Positions 25,141-32,397 of a DNA stretch of 32,397 nt are shown piece by piece (position 1 is the first letter of the stretch; the number at the start of each line of letters is the position of its first letter). Source of the stretch: Zoogloea oleivorans (GTDB taxonomy: Bacteria > Pseudomonadota > Gammaproteobacteria > Burkholderiales > Rhodocyclaceae); NCBI GenBank assembly GCA_030157785.1, contig JAOAUC010000063.1, positions 1 to 32,397 on the forward strand, given 5' to 3'. The translations under genes were made by a program, and so were the position numbers. The notes beneath the pieces are model-generated. The model did no database searches. It had not been told where the DNA came from and saw only the letters and a program-made list of their open reading frames with translations.

Positions 25141-27990
25141 ATGCCCACCGCCGAGCCCCTGCTGAAGCGCTACCGCAAAAGCGCCATCGCTTTCCTGATC
25201 TTCATCGCCTATGCGGTGGGCGTGCTCTTCTACAACCTGCACATCCAGCAACGCCTGGAACAAAACCTCCTCGGCTCTGCCCGCCTGGAACTCGAAAAGG
25301 AGGCCGGCGGCATCTCGTATTACTTCTCCGAGCGTCGTAACGACCTGGCCGACCTGGCCACCTCCGAAGTCATCGCCAACTACTTCTCGAGTCGGGACAT
25401 GGGGATGAGCGTCGAATACGGCCTGAGCATCAACGTCCAGGCCATCGTAGACAAGTTCGAGCATCTACTGGAACAAAAGCGCCTGGGTGGCATGTCCATC
25501 TACGGGCAGATCCTCCTCATTGATGAAACGGGGCAATTGATCGGCCAATCCGGCACCGCCAGCAAGGACTGGCGCGAGGACTTCACCCGTCTCGCCCCCC
25601 AACTGGGCGACACCGCCGGCGTCACCCTGCTGGACTCCCGCGATCAGCTCCGCTTCACCAGCCCGGTGAAGCTCAAGGACAAACTGCGCGGCTACGTGAT
25701 TGCCTACAGCCCCGTTGTCGCCATGGAAGGCCGGGCCGTCACGCAAAATTTGCGCCGCCCCGAAGCCATTCTGATCACCGCCACCGGGGAACCCGTTTCC
25801 CGGATTGACCCGGAGGTTTTCTCGCGCCCCGAGATCATGCAGCTGTTTGCCGGCATGCGCTTCAACGACACCCGCCAGAATCTGGACCTTCCCGCCGCGG
25901 GCCAGGACCGGGCCATCGCCGCGATCAAACAGGGCATCGAGGGCTCACCCCTGTCCCTCTCCGCGCTGATCACCGAACGGGAACTCGAAGCCCAGTCGAT
26001 CCCCTCCCTGCTGCTGGTAGCGGTGGGGGCAATTCCGCTGGCCGTACTGTTCATCGTGATACTCGAGATGCGCGAGCGCCGAAGGGTGGAGCAGGCCCAC
26101 GAAGACGCCCGAAGCGAAGCCGAACGTCTGGCGCGGGTGCGCAGCGAATTCCTCGCCAACATGAGCCACGAGATCCGCACCCCCCTCAACGCCATTCTCG
26201 GGCTGGCCCAGCTAGGGCAGCGCAGTTCCAGCGGACGCAAGGCCGAACACCAGTTCGTGCGCATCCTCGAATCCGGTCAGCATCTGCTGGCGATCATCAA
26301 CGACATCCTCGACTGCTCGAAGATCGAGGCAGGCAAACTGCGCGTGGAGCACATCGGCTTCGATCCGGGCAAGGTCATCGACAGCGCCGTCACGCTGACC
26401 GCCGAGCGCGCCTTTGCCAGCGGCCTCCGCTTCGAGATTCGCGAGCAACCCTTGCCCGTTCATTGCGAAGGCGACCCGCTGCGCCTGTCCCAGGTGCTGG
26501 TCAATCTGCTTGGCAACGCCATCAAGTTCACCGAGCGGGGCTCGGTAACCCTCGCTGCCCAGGCGGACGGCGACATGCTATGCCTGCAGATCAGCGACAC
26601 GGGCATCGGCATGAGTCCGGAACAGGTCGGACGCCTCTTTCAGCCCTTCGAGCAGGCCGACGGCTCCACCACCCGACGCTTCGGCGGCACCGGGCTGGGC
26701 CTGTCGATCAGCTCCCGGATCGTTGCCGCCATGGGCGGCGACATCCAGGTCAGCAGCACCCCCGGGGTCGGCAGCACGTTCTCCGTGCGGGTCCCCCTTG
26801 TCGCCCCCCGCTTCGACGACGCCCCCCCACCTGCCGTGCCGATTGTCCTGGCCGGTTTTCCGCCGGAAGAGTCCGGCACACTGCGGGACGGCCTGCAGGC
26901 CCGCGGGATCCAGGTCAGCCTCATCGACAAGCCCGGCCCCGCACTGCCCACCGACGCCCTTGTTGTCGTCGACGCCCGCTTCACCGACGGCGCACCTTCC
27001 TGGCGAAAATGGCTGGGCACCCTGCGCGCCAGTGGCCGGCACACCGCCCTCGCCGGGCGCATCGAGGAAATCGACGGCACCGGACTGCCGGACAAGCTGA
27101 ACGGGCGCCTCCCCCTCATAGAACGCCCCCTGCGGATCCGCCACTTTGTGGATTGCCTGCGCGCCGCCCCCGCCGAGGCCTTCGATTCAGCAACAACAGC
27201 CAGCACGCCGATTGCCGGCTACAGAGTCCTGGCCGTGGATGACAACGAAATCAACCGGATGGTCCTGGCCAGCCTGCTCGAACACGAGGGCGCCCGGATC
27301 GATTGCACAAACAGCGGAGCCGACGCGCTGGCCCGCCTTCAGCACGTCGGAGCCGACCACTACGACATCATCCTCACCGACATCCAGATGCCCGGAATGG
27401 ACGGCTACGAACTGACCCGCCGCATCCACGAACACCACCCCACGCTCCCCATCCTCGGCCTGACCGCACATGCCGACGAAGAAACCTGTGCGAGCTGCCT
27501 GGCTGCCGGCATGCTGGCCCACATTCCCAAGCCGATCAGCCTTGATCTGCTCATCACTGAAATCTGCCGGCACAGTCGCCGCCCCTTGGCCCAACACACG
27601 GGAAGTGCAACGATGCCCTCCACCGCCCCATCTGCAGACACCGCATGCCCCGACGGCATGGTCGACTGGCGTGCCCTCGAGACCCAGTTCCGGGGCAAAA
27701 CCAGCTTTGTGACCAAACTCGCCGACAAGGCCCTGACCAACTACCGGATCAGCGCTGTCCGCCTGCGCGAACTTGCCGCCGGCGAAGGAGAGTTGTCCGA
27801 GCTGTCTTTCGTGGCCCACAGCATCAAGGGGACAGCCGGAACGCTCAAGGCCAACGCAGTCCATGAGCTTGCTGCAGCCACCGATCAGGCTGCCCGTGAG
27901 GGCACCCCCACCAGCCGCACCCTCGCCGGCGAGCTGGCCGATCTGCTCGACGGACTGGTACTGGAGCTGGAGGCCCGGGTGCGCGGATAA
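25141..27990 (+). CDS. Hybrid sensor histidine kinase with receiver and Hpt domains (BvgS/ArcB-type phosphorelay)
   Basis: Inner-membrane sensor of 949 residues. A membrane helix at about 14-31 and a second at about 292-310 flank a periplasmic domain of some 260 residues with no family I can name. Then come a short coiled linker, HisKA with His343 in NMSHEIRTPLN, and HATPase (GNAIKFTERGS; DTGIGM; FGGTGLGLSI) to about 555. A receiver-like segment at about 565-680 looks degenerate. A full receiver follows, with Asp747 in IILTDIQMPGMDG (about 698-815), and a C-terminal Hpt domain with His893 in FVAHSIKGTAG. The complete relay His-Asp-His implies a separate response regulator, not seen here. It is co-transcribed with the solute-binding protein. 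The stop lies 20 bases from the end of the convergent kinase gene. Confidence 0.93.
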   Translation: MPTAEPLLKRYRKSAIAFLIFIAYAVGVLFYNLHIQQRLEQNLLGSARLELEKEAGGISYYFSERRNDLADLATSEVIANYFSSRDMGMSVEYGLSINVQAIVDKFEHLLEQKRLGGMSIYGQILLIDETGQLIGQSGTASKDWREDFTRLAPQLGDTAGVTLLDSRDQLRFTSPVKLKDKLRGYVIAYSPVVAMEGRAVTQNLRRPEAILITATGEPVSRIDPEVFSRPEIMQLFAGMRFNDTRQNLDLPAAGQDRAIAAIKQGIEGSPLSLSALITERELEAQSIPSLLLVAVGAIPLAVLFIVILEMRERRRVEQAHEDARSEAERLARVRSEFLANMSHEIRTPLNAILGLAQLGQRSSSGRKAEHQFVRILESGQHLLAIINDILDCSKIEAGKLRVEHIGFDPGKVIDSAVTLTAERAFASGLRFEIREQPLPVHCEGDPLRLSQVLVNLLGNAIKFTERGSVTLAAQADGDMLCLQISDTGIGMSPEQVGRLFQPFEQADGSTTRRFGGTGLGLSISSRIVAAMGGDIQVSSTPGVGSTFSVRVPLVAPRFDDAPPPAVPIVLAGFPPEESGTLRDGLQARGIQVSLIDKPGPALPTDALVVVDARFTDGAPSWRKWLGTLRASGRHTALAGRIEEIDGTGLPDKLNGRLPLIERPLRIRHFVDCLRAAPAEAFDSATTASTPIAGYRVLAVDDNEINRMVLASLLEHEGARIDCTNSGADALARLQHVGADHYDIILTDIQMPGMDGYELTRRIHEHHPTLPILGLTAHADEETCASCLAAGMLAHIPKPISLDLLITEICRHSRRPLAQHTGSATMPSTAPSADTACPDGMVDWRALETQFRGKTSFVTKLADKALTNYRISAVRLRELAAGEGELSELSFVAHSIKGTAGTLKANAVHELAAATDQAAREGTPTSRTLAGELADLLDGLVLELEARVRG

Positions 27991-28010
27991 GCGGGCCCGC
28001 GCAGAAGCCT

Positions 28011-30575
28011 TCAGGCCCCTTCGCCCAAACAGGGCAGGCTGGCCTTGATCACCGCCACCAGGACCTCGGGATCAAGGGGTTTGGTAATGCAGTCGCACAT
28101 CCCCGAGCGCAGGCAAAGGTCCCGCTCCTCGGCCATGGCATGGGCCGTCTGACCGATGATCGGCAAGGCCGGGGCCATCGAATGGATACGGCTCGCCGCC
28201 TCGTGGCCATCCATCACCGGCATCATCACATCCATCAGCACCACGTCGTAGGCCGCGGCACCGTCCCTCTCAATGCGCTCGACCGCCTGCCGGCCATCGC
28301 CGACCAGAGTGACGAGCGCGCCCTCAAAGAGCAGCGCATCTTCCAGCACCAGCTGGTTTACCTGGTTGTCCTCGGCCGCAAGAACGCGGATACCCTGCAA
28401 GCGCAAGCCCGGGCTGCCAGCAGCAGGCACCGCGTCCGCAACGCCGTCGGGCACATCGATCAGCGGCAGGGAAACCTCGAAGCGGCTGCCCTGCCCTTCC
28501 CTGCTGAACACCCGGATCGTGCCACCGAGCATCTCCACGAGCCGCCGGGTAATCACCAGCCCCAGGCCTGTTCCCCCAAAACGCCGGGTCGTCGAACCAT
28601 CCGCCTGCTCGAAGGGCACAAACAACCGGGCCAACTGCTCCTCGCTCATGCCGATGCCGGTGTCGCTCACCCGTAGCTGCAAACGCTTGCCATCACGGCA
28701 GGCAAACAGGCGCACCTCGCCAAGCGCGGTAAACTTGATGGCATTGGAGAGCAGGTTGGTCAGGATCTGGTTGAGCCGCAGGGGGTCACTCAGACAGGCG
28801 GCGGGGAGCCCCGAAGCCAGTTCGAGGTGCAAACCCAGCCCCTTATCGCCAGCCCGGTCCCGCATCGACTCCACAGCAACGGACAGGGTTTCCGGCAGAT
28901 TGACAGGCACCGACTCGATGCCGAGCTTGCCTGCCTCGATTTTCGAAAAATCCAGCACGTCATTGATGATGCCCAGCAACAACTTGCCCGACGCCAGGAT
29001 GCGCTCAAAGATCCGGCGTGCCGGCTCGGCGGGTGCACTGTCGCGAAAGCCGATCTGCGCCAGGCCGAGCACGCCATTCAGCGGCGTGCGAATTTCATGA
29101 CTCATGTTGGCTACAAACGCCGACTTGAGCCGGCTCGCGTCCACGGCCTGCTCCTTGGTCCGCAACAGCGCCTCGCGGGCCTCCTCGGCCTCCGAAATAT
29201 CCGTACAGCTGCCAATCCAGTTCCTCACGCACCCCGACTCGTCTCGCTGGGGCACCGCCCGGCAGTCAAACACCCGCCAGACGCCGTCGTGACGGCCGAG
29301 GCGGCAAGAAGCCTGAAATTCACGCCCTGCGGCAGCAGCCTCATACCACGCATGGGAAAACGACGCGAGATCGTCCGGATGCACAATTTTCCGCCAGCCC
29401 TTGTCCGCCGTCAGCTCGTCCAGCGGATGACCGGTGAACTCACTCCAGTGATGACTGAAATATTCAATGCGGCCATCGCTGCCACCCACCCACACCATCT
29501 GCGGCAGACCATCGGTCAGGGTGCGGAAGCGCGCCTCGGACACCGTCAGGGCTGACACCGAGCGGCGCAAGTCCACCTCGGCCGCCATCACCTGCATCAG
29601 AGCCTCGTCACGGCGCAGCCACGACCGCCGCAAGGCCATGCAAAGGGTCAGCAAGCCACCCGCAAGAATCGCCAGAAAACCGCAGGCGACCAGCCGCTCA
29701 TGCCGCCACGGTGCGAGATAGTCCACCCGAGCCAGGCCAACGAGGATGTAAACGGGGTAGTTGCCGATCTTGCGGAAGGAATGGGTGCGCAACTGGCCAT
29801 CCACCGTGCTGACGCTCTGGAAGGTAGCCTGGGTGCTGCCGGCCTGCAGCGCGCCAATCGTTTCCGGCGCCGAGAGGATCACTACCTTCTCGTCCTGCAG
29901 TTCAGCCCGGTCCGGGTAACGGATCAGCACCCGGCGCTGCTGATCAAAGAGGGTCACCACGCCATGCGGCCCCACCTTCATCGACGCAAACAGATCGGCA
30001 ATGCGGGCCTTGTCGGTATTGATATAGACCGCCCCGCCGAAGCTGCCGTCCTTGTGGAACAGCGGATACGAGAGCGGAAAGACCCATTCCCCGCTAACCC
30101 GGGACTTGAGGGGCAAGCCGAACACCAGCCGTTTGTCGGCAGCGGTTTCCTGGAAAAACTGACGTTCGGCGACACTGATCGTTCGCCCCGGATCCACCCC
30201 CGCCCCGAACCGGACTGCGCCCGCCTCATCGGCGGCACGGATCGCCGCCACGTTGGGCAGACGCTGGTGCAGACTGCTCAGGTAGGCGGTAAAGGCATCA
30301 GCCGGAAAAGGACTCTGCTCGTCCAGCCGCTGAAACTCCTCGGCGGCACTCTGCTGAGCCAGGTTTACAGCCTGAAAATGCGCGTGAAGAAAATGCTCGA
30401 GGCTGAGAGTGAGATTCTCGAGGTTTTCTTCGGCGGCGGCCTGGTGCCGTTCGTAACTCTTTTCCAGCGAATAAAAGACAAAGGCTGTCACCAGCCCCAG
30501 TCCAAGCAGAACCGCCGTTACCAGGGTCCGGAAAGATTGCCCCGGATGAGTCTGGACAGCGGCGGCAACGGGCAT
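28011..30575 (-). CDS. PAS-containing hybrid sensor histidine kinase
   Basis: Membrane sensor of 854 residues. A helix at about 18-34 and another at about 290-310 flank a Cache-type periplasmic sensor (FQETAADKRLVFGLPLKSRV, GAVYINTDKARIADLFASMK). A PAS domain follows at about 345-465 (FRTLTDGLPQMVWVGGSDGR, ending NWIGSCTDISEAEEA). HisKA has His493 in NMSHEIRTPLNGVLG, and HATPase has FGGTGLGLVI. The C-terminal receiver has Asp782 in VVLMDVMMPVMDG and a clear KPLD end. There is no Hpt domain, so an outside Hpt protein is needed; the Hpt of the convergent kinase is one possibility. A GGGGGG tract lies upstream of ATG 30575, only 16 bases after the carbonic anhydrase stop, so the two are likely one transcript. 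Confidence 0.93.
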   Translation of the reverse strand: MPVAAAVQTHPGQSFRTLVTAVLLGLGLVTAFVFYSLEKSYERHQAAAEENLENLTLSLEHFLHAHFQAVNLAQQSAAEEFQRLDEQSPFPADAFTAYLSSLHQRLPNVAAIRAADEAGAVRFGAGVDPGRTISVAERQFFQETAADKRLVFGLPLKSRVSGEWVFPLSYPLFHKDGSFGGAVYINTDKARIADLFASMKVGPHGVVTLFDQQRRVLIRYPDRAELQDEKVVILSAPETIGALQAGSTQATFQSVSTVDGQLRTHSFRKIGNYPVYILVGLARVDYLAPWRHERLVACGFLAILAGGLLTLCMALRRSWLRRDEALMQVMAAEVDLRRSVSALTVSEARFRTLTDGLPQMVWVGGSDGRIEYFSHHWSEFTGHPLDELTADKGWRKIVHPDDLASFSHAWYEAAAAGREFQASCRLGRHDGVWRVFDCRAVPQRDESGCVRNWIGSCTDISEAEEAREALLRTKEQAVDASRLKSAFVANMSHEIRTPLNGVLGLAQIGFRDSAPAEPARRIFERILASGKLLLGIINDVLDFSKIEAGKLGIESVPVNLPETLSVAVESMRDRAGDKGLGLHLELASGLPAACLSDPLRLNQILTNLLSNAIKFTALGEVRLFACRDGKRLQLRVSDTGIGMSEEQLARLFVPFEQADGSTTRRFGGTGLGLVITRRLVEMLGGTIRVFSREGQGSRFEVSLPLIDVPDGVADAVPAAGSPGLRLQGIRVLAAEDNQVNQLVLEDALLFEGALVTLVGDGRQAVERIERDGAAAYDVVLMDVMMPVMDGHEAASRIHSMAPALPIIGQTAHAMAEERDLCLRSGMCDCITKPLDPEVLVAVIKASLPCLGEGA

Positions 30576-30591
30576 GCGGGAACCCCCCGGT

Positions 30592-32070
30592 TCAGCGTGA
30601 TTCCTTGATCAGACGTCCGCGGACCGACTGCACGGGCCGGGCATTCATCGGATAAAGCCGCGAGAAGATGCCGATCTGCTCTGCCGAGAGCTGCGCCGGC
30701 TGCTTCATCACCATCCACAGCACACCCTCGCTGCATGGCGGCGTCGTCAGCGAACCCATGTAAGTGTAGTAGCTGCGGTTTTCGGGCAAAAGCTGGTTGA
30801 GATCAATCGACACCCCTTCCGGCGAGTAATCCGCATTTTTCTCCAGCGGCAGGTTGTTCCACAGGGTCTGCACCAGTGGATGCGCCTGACCGCGCTCCAG
30901 CAACACCGCGACAACCGCCAGACGGCCATCCAGATCCTTGTGCACCAGGTGCACCACCATGTCGAAGCCCCGGCCATTGATGCGCTCTTCCGACGGGCGA
31001 TGGAAATGGAACTGGACCAGGTCGTACATGCGCCCCATGACCGACATCGTATTGCCCTGCCCCAGGTTCACCTGGATGGTGTGGCCGTTGTCGACGACGC
31101 GGAATTCGGACTGCTTGTAATCGAAGCGGATCGGCTCCAGCTCAACTTTGATGCCCTCGCGAATGTCGATCGGTGACTGCCGTTCGCCATTGCCGCACAA
31201 CTGCCACTCCTGCTTCATGCTGGCCCAGTTGGGCGGCCCGCCATCGCCATCGTAGCTCCAGTGGATTTCATGATGCGCCAGCGGCGTCCCCGGCGCGGCA
31301 GGGCCATGACCGGCATGCGCCTCCACGTTGATCACCGGCGAGCGGATCACCCGCGGACGCGGACGGGGTGGCGGAATATAGACGGGGACACGCTGCACTT
31401 CCGGCCGCGGCGCCTCGACGCGAGCGGGCTTCTCGGGTGCTTTTTCAACCGGCTCGGCCCGGGGCGGCGGCGCCGGCTTGTCGATGAAATTCTTCTTGAT
31501 GGGCGCGGGCGCATCGACCGGATGCTCCGCCTTGCCCTCGGAGACCTGCGTAACAGCCGGCTTCTCGGCCCCCTTGCCGGGGCGGTAATCTGCCGGACGC
31601 AACTCGGGCTTGCCGGACTGGGTGGCCTGGGCCGCCTTCGAAGCAGTTTTTGCCAGCTGGGAAATATCGGCCACGCCACCGGCGGGCTTGCACACATCGC
31701 GCCACAGCTTCTCGTCCACACTGCCGGCAGCCACCGGCATATCCTTCTCGACCTTGACCTTCTCGTCCTTGATCACCGCCGAATCGGCATCGAGGTACAC
31801 CCGCTTGATGGTGGCGAAAGTCTGGCTCTTGCAGTCGTAGCGGTTGAGCGCCTTGACTGTGGTGTAGCCGGCCGTGCCCGCTTCGGCTTCGGACAGGACG
31901 ATCCGCCCCCAGGCCACCTTGGTGCCCGGGTCGGACTGGAGGATGCTGGCCCGGTCGAGTTCGATCGTGCGCTTCTTGTCGGACGCGATGGTCTGCCAGT
32001 CGGCAGCCAGAGCAGAAGTGGTGCCGGCAAGAACCAGCAGGGCAGCGAGGGGACGCATGCGAGGGCGCAT
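30592..32070 (-). CDS. Surface-adhesin-E-like domain fused to periplasmic alpha-carbonic anhydrase
   Basis: Secreted protein of 492 residues. The signal peptide runs to about 23 (PLAALLVLAGTTSALAAD). Residues 24-120 (WQTIASDKKRTIELDRASIL, ALNRYDCKSQTFATIKRVYL) look like the surface-adhesin protein E domain. A Lys/Pro/Ala-rich linker with PPPRPRPR follows to about 255. The C-terminal part is an alpha-class carbonic anhydrase: HWSYDGDGGPPNWASM, CGNGERQSPIDI, zinc ligands His355 and His357 in QFHFHRPSEE and His374 in VHLVH, and LTTPPCSEGVLWMV. All three zinc ligands are present, so CO2 hydration is expected. ATG 32070 has GGAGAA upstream. Usual alpha enzymes of bacteria are near 250 residues, so the N-terminal half is extra. 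A sensor kinase follows 16 bases downstream. Confidence 0.92.
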   Translation of the reverse strand: MRPRMRPLAALLVLAGTTSALAADWQTIASDKKRTIELDRASILQSDPGTKVAWGRIVLSEAEAGTAGYTTVKALNRYDCKSQTFATIKRVYLDADSAVIKDEKVKVEKDMPVAAGSVDEKLWRDVCKPAGGVADISQLAKTASKAAQATQSGKPELRPADYRPGKGAEKPAVTQVSEGKAEHPVDAPAPIKKNFIDKPAPPPRAEPVEKAPEKPARVEAPRPEVQRVPVYIPPPRPRPRVIRSPVINVEAHAGHGPAAPGTPLAHHEIHWSYDGDGGPPNWASMKQEWQLCGNGERQSPIDIREGIKVELEPIRFDYKQSEFRVVDNGHTIQVNLGQGNTMSVMGRMYDLVQFHFHRPSEERINGRGFDMVVHLVHKDLDGRLAVVAVLLERGQAHPLVQTLWNNLPLEKNADYSPEGVSIDLNQLLPENRSYYTYMGSLTTPPCSEGVLWMVMKQPAQLSAEQIGIFSRLYPMNARPVQSVRGRLIKESR

Positions 32071-32185
32071 GTTGCTTCTCCGGGAAAGACGCGAGGCCGA
32101 CAACCGGCCAGATGCCCCTTATTTCGGCGCCCCGGGGCCAAAGCTTTAGGAAAACCCCGGAAACAACAAAAACTCCCGCCAAATC

Positions 32186-32214
32186 TTGCGTTTACCGTTC
32201 TCTTCCAGTACTTT
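32186..32214 (+). promoter_or_regulatory. Possible thiC promoter
   Basis: TTGCGT at 32186-32191 and TACTTT at 32209-32214 are 17 bases apart and would start RNA just ahead of the riboswitch at 32224. Each box matches the sigma-70 consensus poorly; the spacing and position are the main support. Confidence 0.3.
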
Positions 32215-32223
32215 CCAGCCCAT

Positions 32224-32308
32224 ACGTTAGGGGTGCCGCGGCGCATGAGCGCACGGCTGAGACTTACCCTCCGAACCTGATCCGGGTCATGCCGGCGTAG
32301 GGAAACGT
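32224..32308 (+). promoter_or_regulatory. TPP riboswitch (THI element)
   Basis: The conserved parts of the thiamine pyrophosphate aptamer are all present in order: an outer stem ACGTT/AACGT (32224-32228 with 32304-32308), GGGGTGCC, CTGAGA at 32257-32262, ACCTGATC at 32275-32282, and GGGTCATGCCGGCGTAGGGA at the end. It lies 49 bases above the thiC start and lowers thiC expression when thiamine pyrophosphate is plentiful. Confidence 0.96.
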
Positions 32309-32354
32309 GGCTCCTGCCGCTTTTCCTTTCTCCGGCGGCCCTCCCCAAGGAGCC
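32309..32354 (+). promoter_or_regulatory. Hairpin able to hide the thiC ribosome-binding site
   Basis: GGCTCCT at 32309-32315 is complementary to AGGAGCC at 32348-32354, which contains the thiC ribosome-binding site. An inner stem, GCCGC at 32316-32320 with GCGGC at 32335-32339, strengthens the fold. There is no terminator-like T-run, so control at translation is more likely than at termination. Confidence 0.65.
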
Positions 32355-32357
32355 TTC

Positions 32358-32397
32358 ATGAACGCCACCGACAAATTCCTCGCCTCGTCCGCCCACG
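32358..32397 (+). CDS. thiC: ThiC, phosphomethylpyrimidine synthase (5' end only)
   Basis: Only the first 13 codons are inside the window (MNATDKFLASSAH). This start resembles ThiC N-termini of betaproteobacteria, and the TPP riboswitch directly upstream supports the call. AAGGAG lies seven bases ahead of ATG 32358. ThiC makes the pyrimidine part of thiamine from aminoimidazole ribotide, using radical SAM chemistry. The catalytic part lies outside the window. Confidence 0.85.
   Translation, partial: MNATDKFLASSAH

Noticed and set aside
27991..28010. A bidirectional terminator between the two kinases
   Set aside because: The 20-bp gap has a GC palindrome (GCGGGCCCGC) but no loop-sized hairpin or T-run.

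Overview
This is a high-GC stretch of a Gram-negative chromosome. Gene content points to a betaproteobacterium, probably Rhodocyclales/Zoogloeaceae-like: a tolC, rhodanese, PCMT-like methyltransferase run, ubiD, RND and type I secretion envelope genes, and a TPP-riboswitch thiC. This placement comes from family knowledge, not a database search. No rRNA, tRNA, insertion sequence, phage gene or CRISPR array was seen.

Left end (1-10041): a giant surface or secreted protein is read leftward from 3970 and runs off the window. It has no signal peptide, a cadherin-like N-terminal region and a long run of SdrD_B-type beta-sandwich domains. Four of these domains form a 434-residue super-repeat that is repeated exactly at the DNA level (period 1302 bp). 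Divergent from it, across an AT-rich intergenic region of about 730 bp with a CRP-like site, lies a translationally coupled type I secretion operon: ABC permease/ATPase, HlyD-type adaptor and TolC-type outer membrane protein. The TolC-type protein carries an extra C-terminal NTF2-like domain. A strong hairpin ends the operon. The layout implies that the exporter secretes the giant adhesin.

Middle (10053-19933), all leftward: a SAM methyltransferase with two CxxC pairs; ubiD (ubiquinone synthesis); a stand-alone TolC followed by a rhodanese and a PCMT-like protein, read in the order PCMT, rhodanese, TolC; then a TetR-MFP-RND efflux operon with a palindromic operator just upstream of tetR.

Right-middle (20023-24134): a small acidic orphan protein reads rightward. 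A leftward cluster holds a secreted beta-propeller-like fragment, an MFS exporter and a GNAT acetyltransferase. A divergent MocR-type (GntR/aminotransferase) regulator follows, with paired direct repeats in the shared promoter region.

Right end (24223-32397): a periplasmic solute-binding protein sits directly ahead of a BvgS-like hybrid kinase, a likely split ligand-sensing pair. A second hybrid kinase converges on it and is encoded downstream of an unusual periplasmic fusion of a surface-adhesin-E-like domain to an alpha-carbonic anhydrase. A clear TPP riboswitch with a hairpin that can hide the ribosome-binding site precedes thiC, which is cut by the window edge.

The most unusual items are the exactly duplicated adhesin super-repeat, the TolC-NTF2 fusion and the adhesin-E/carbonic anhydrase fusion next to a sensor kinase. 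I did not find a clearly new defence or mobile system.
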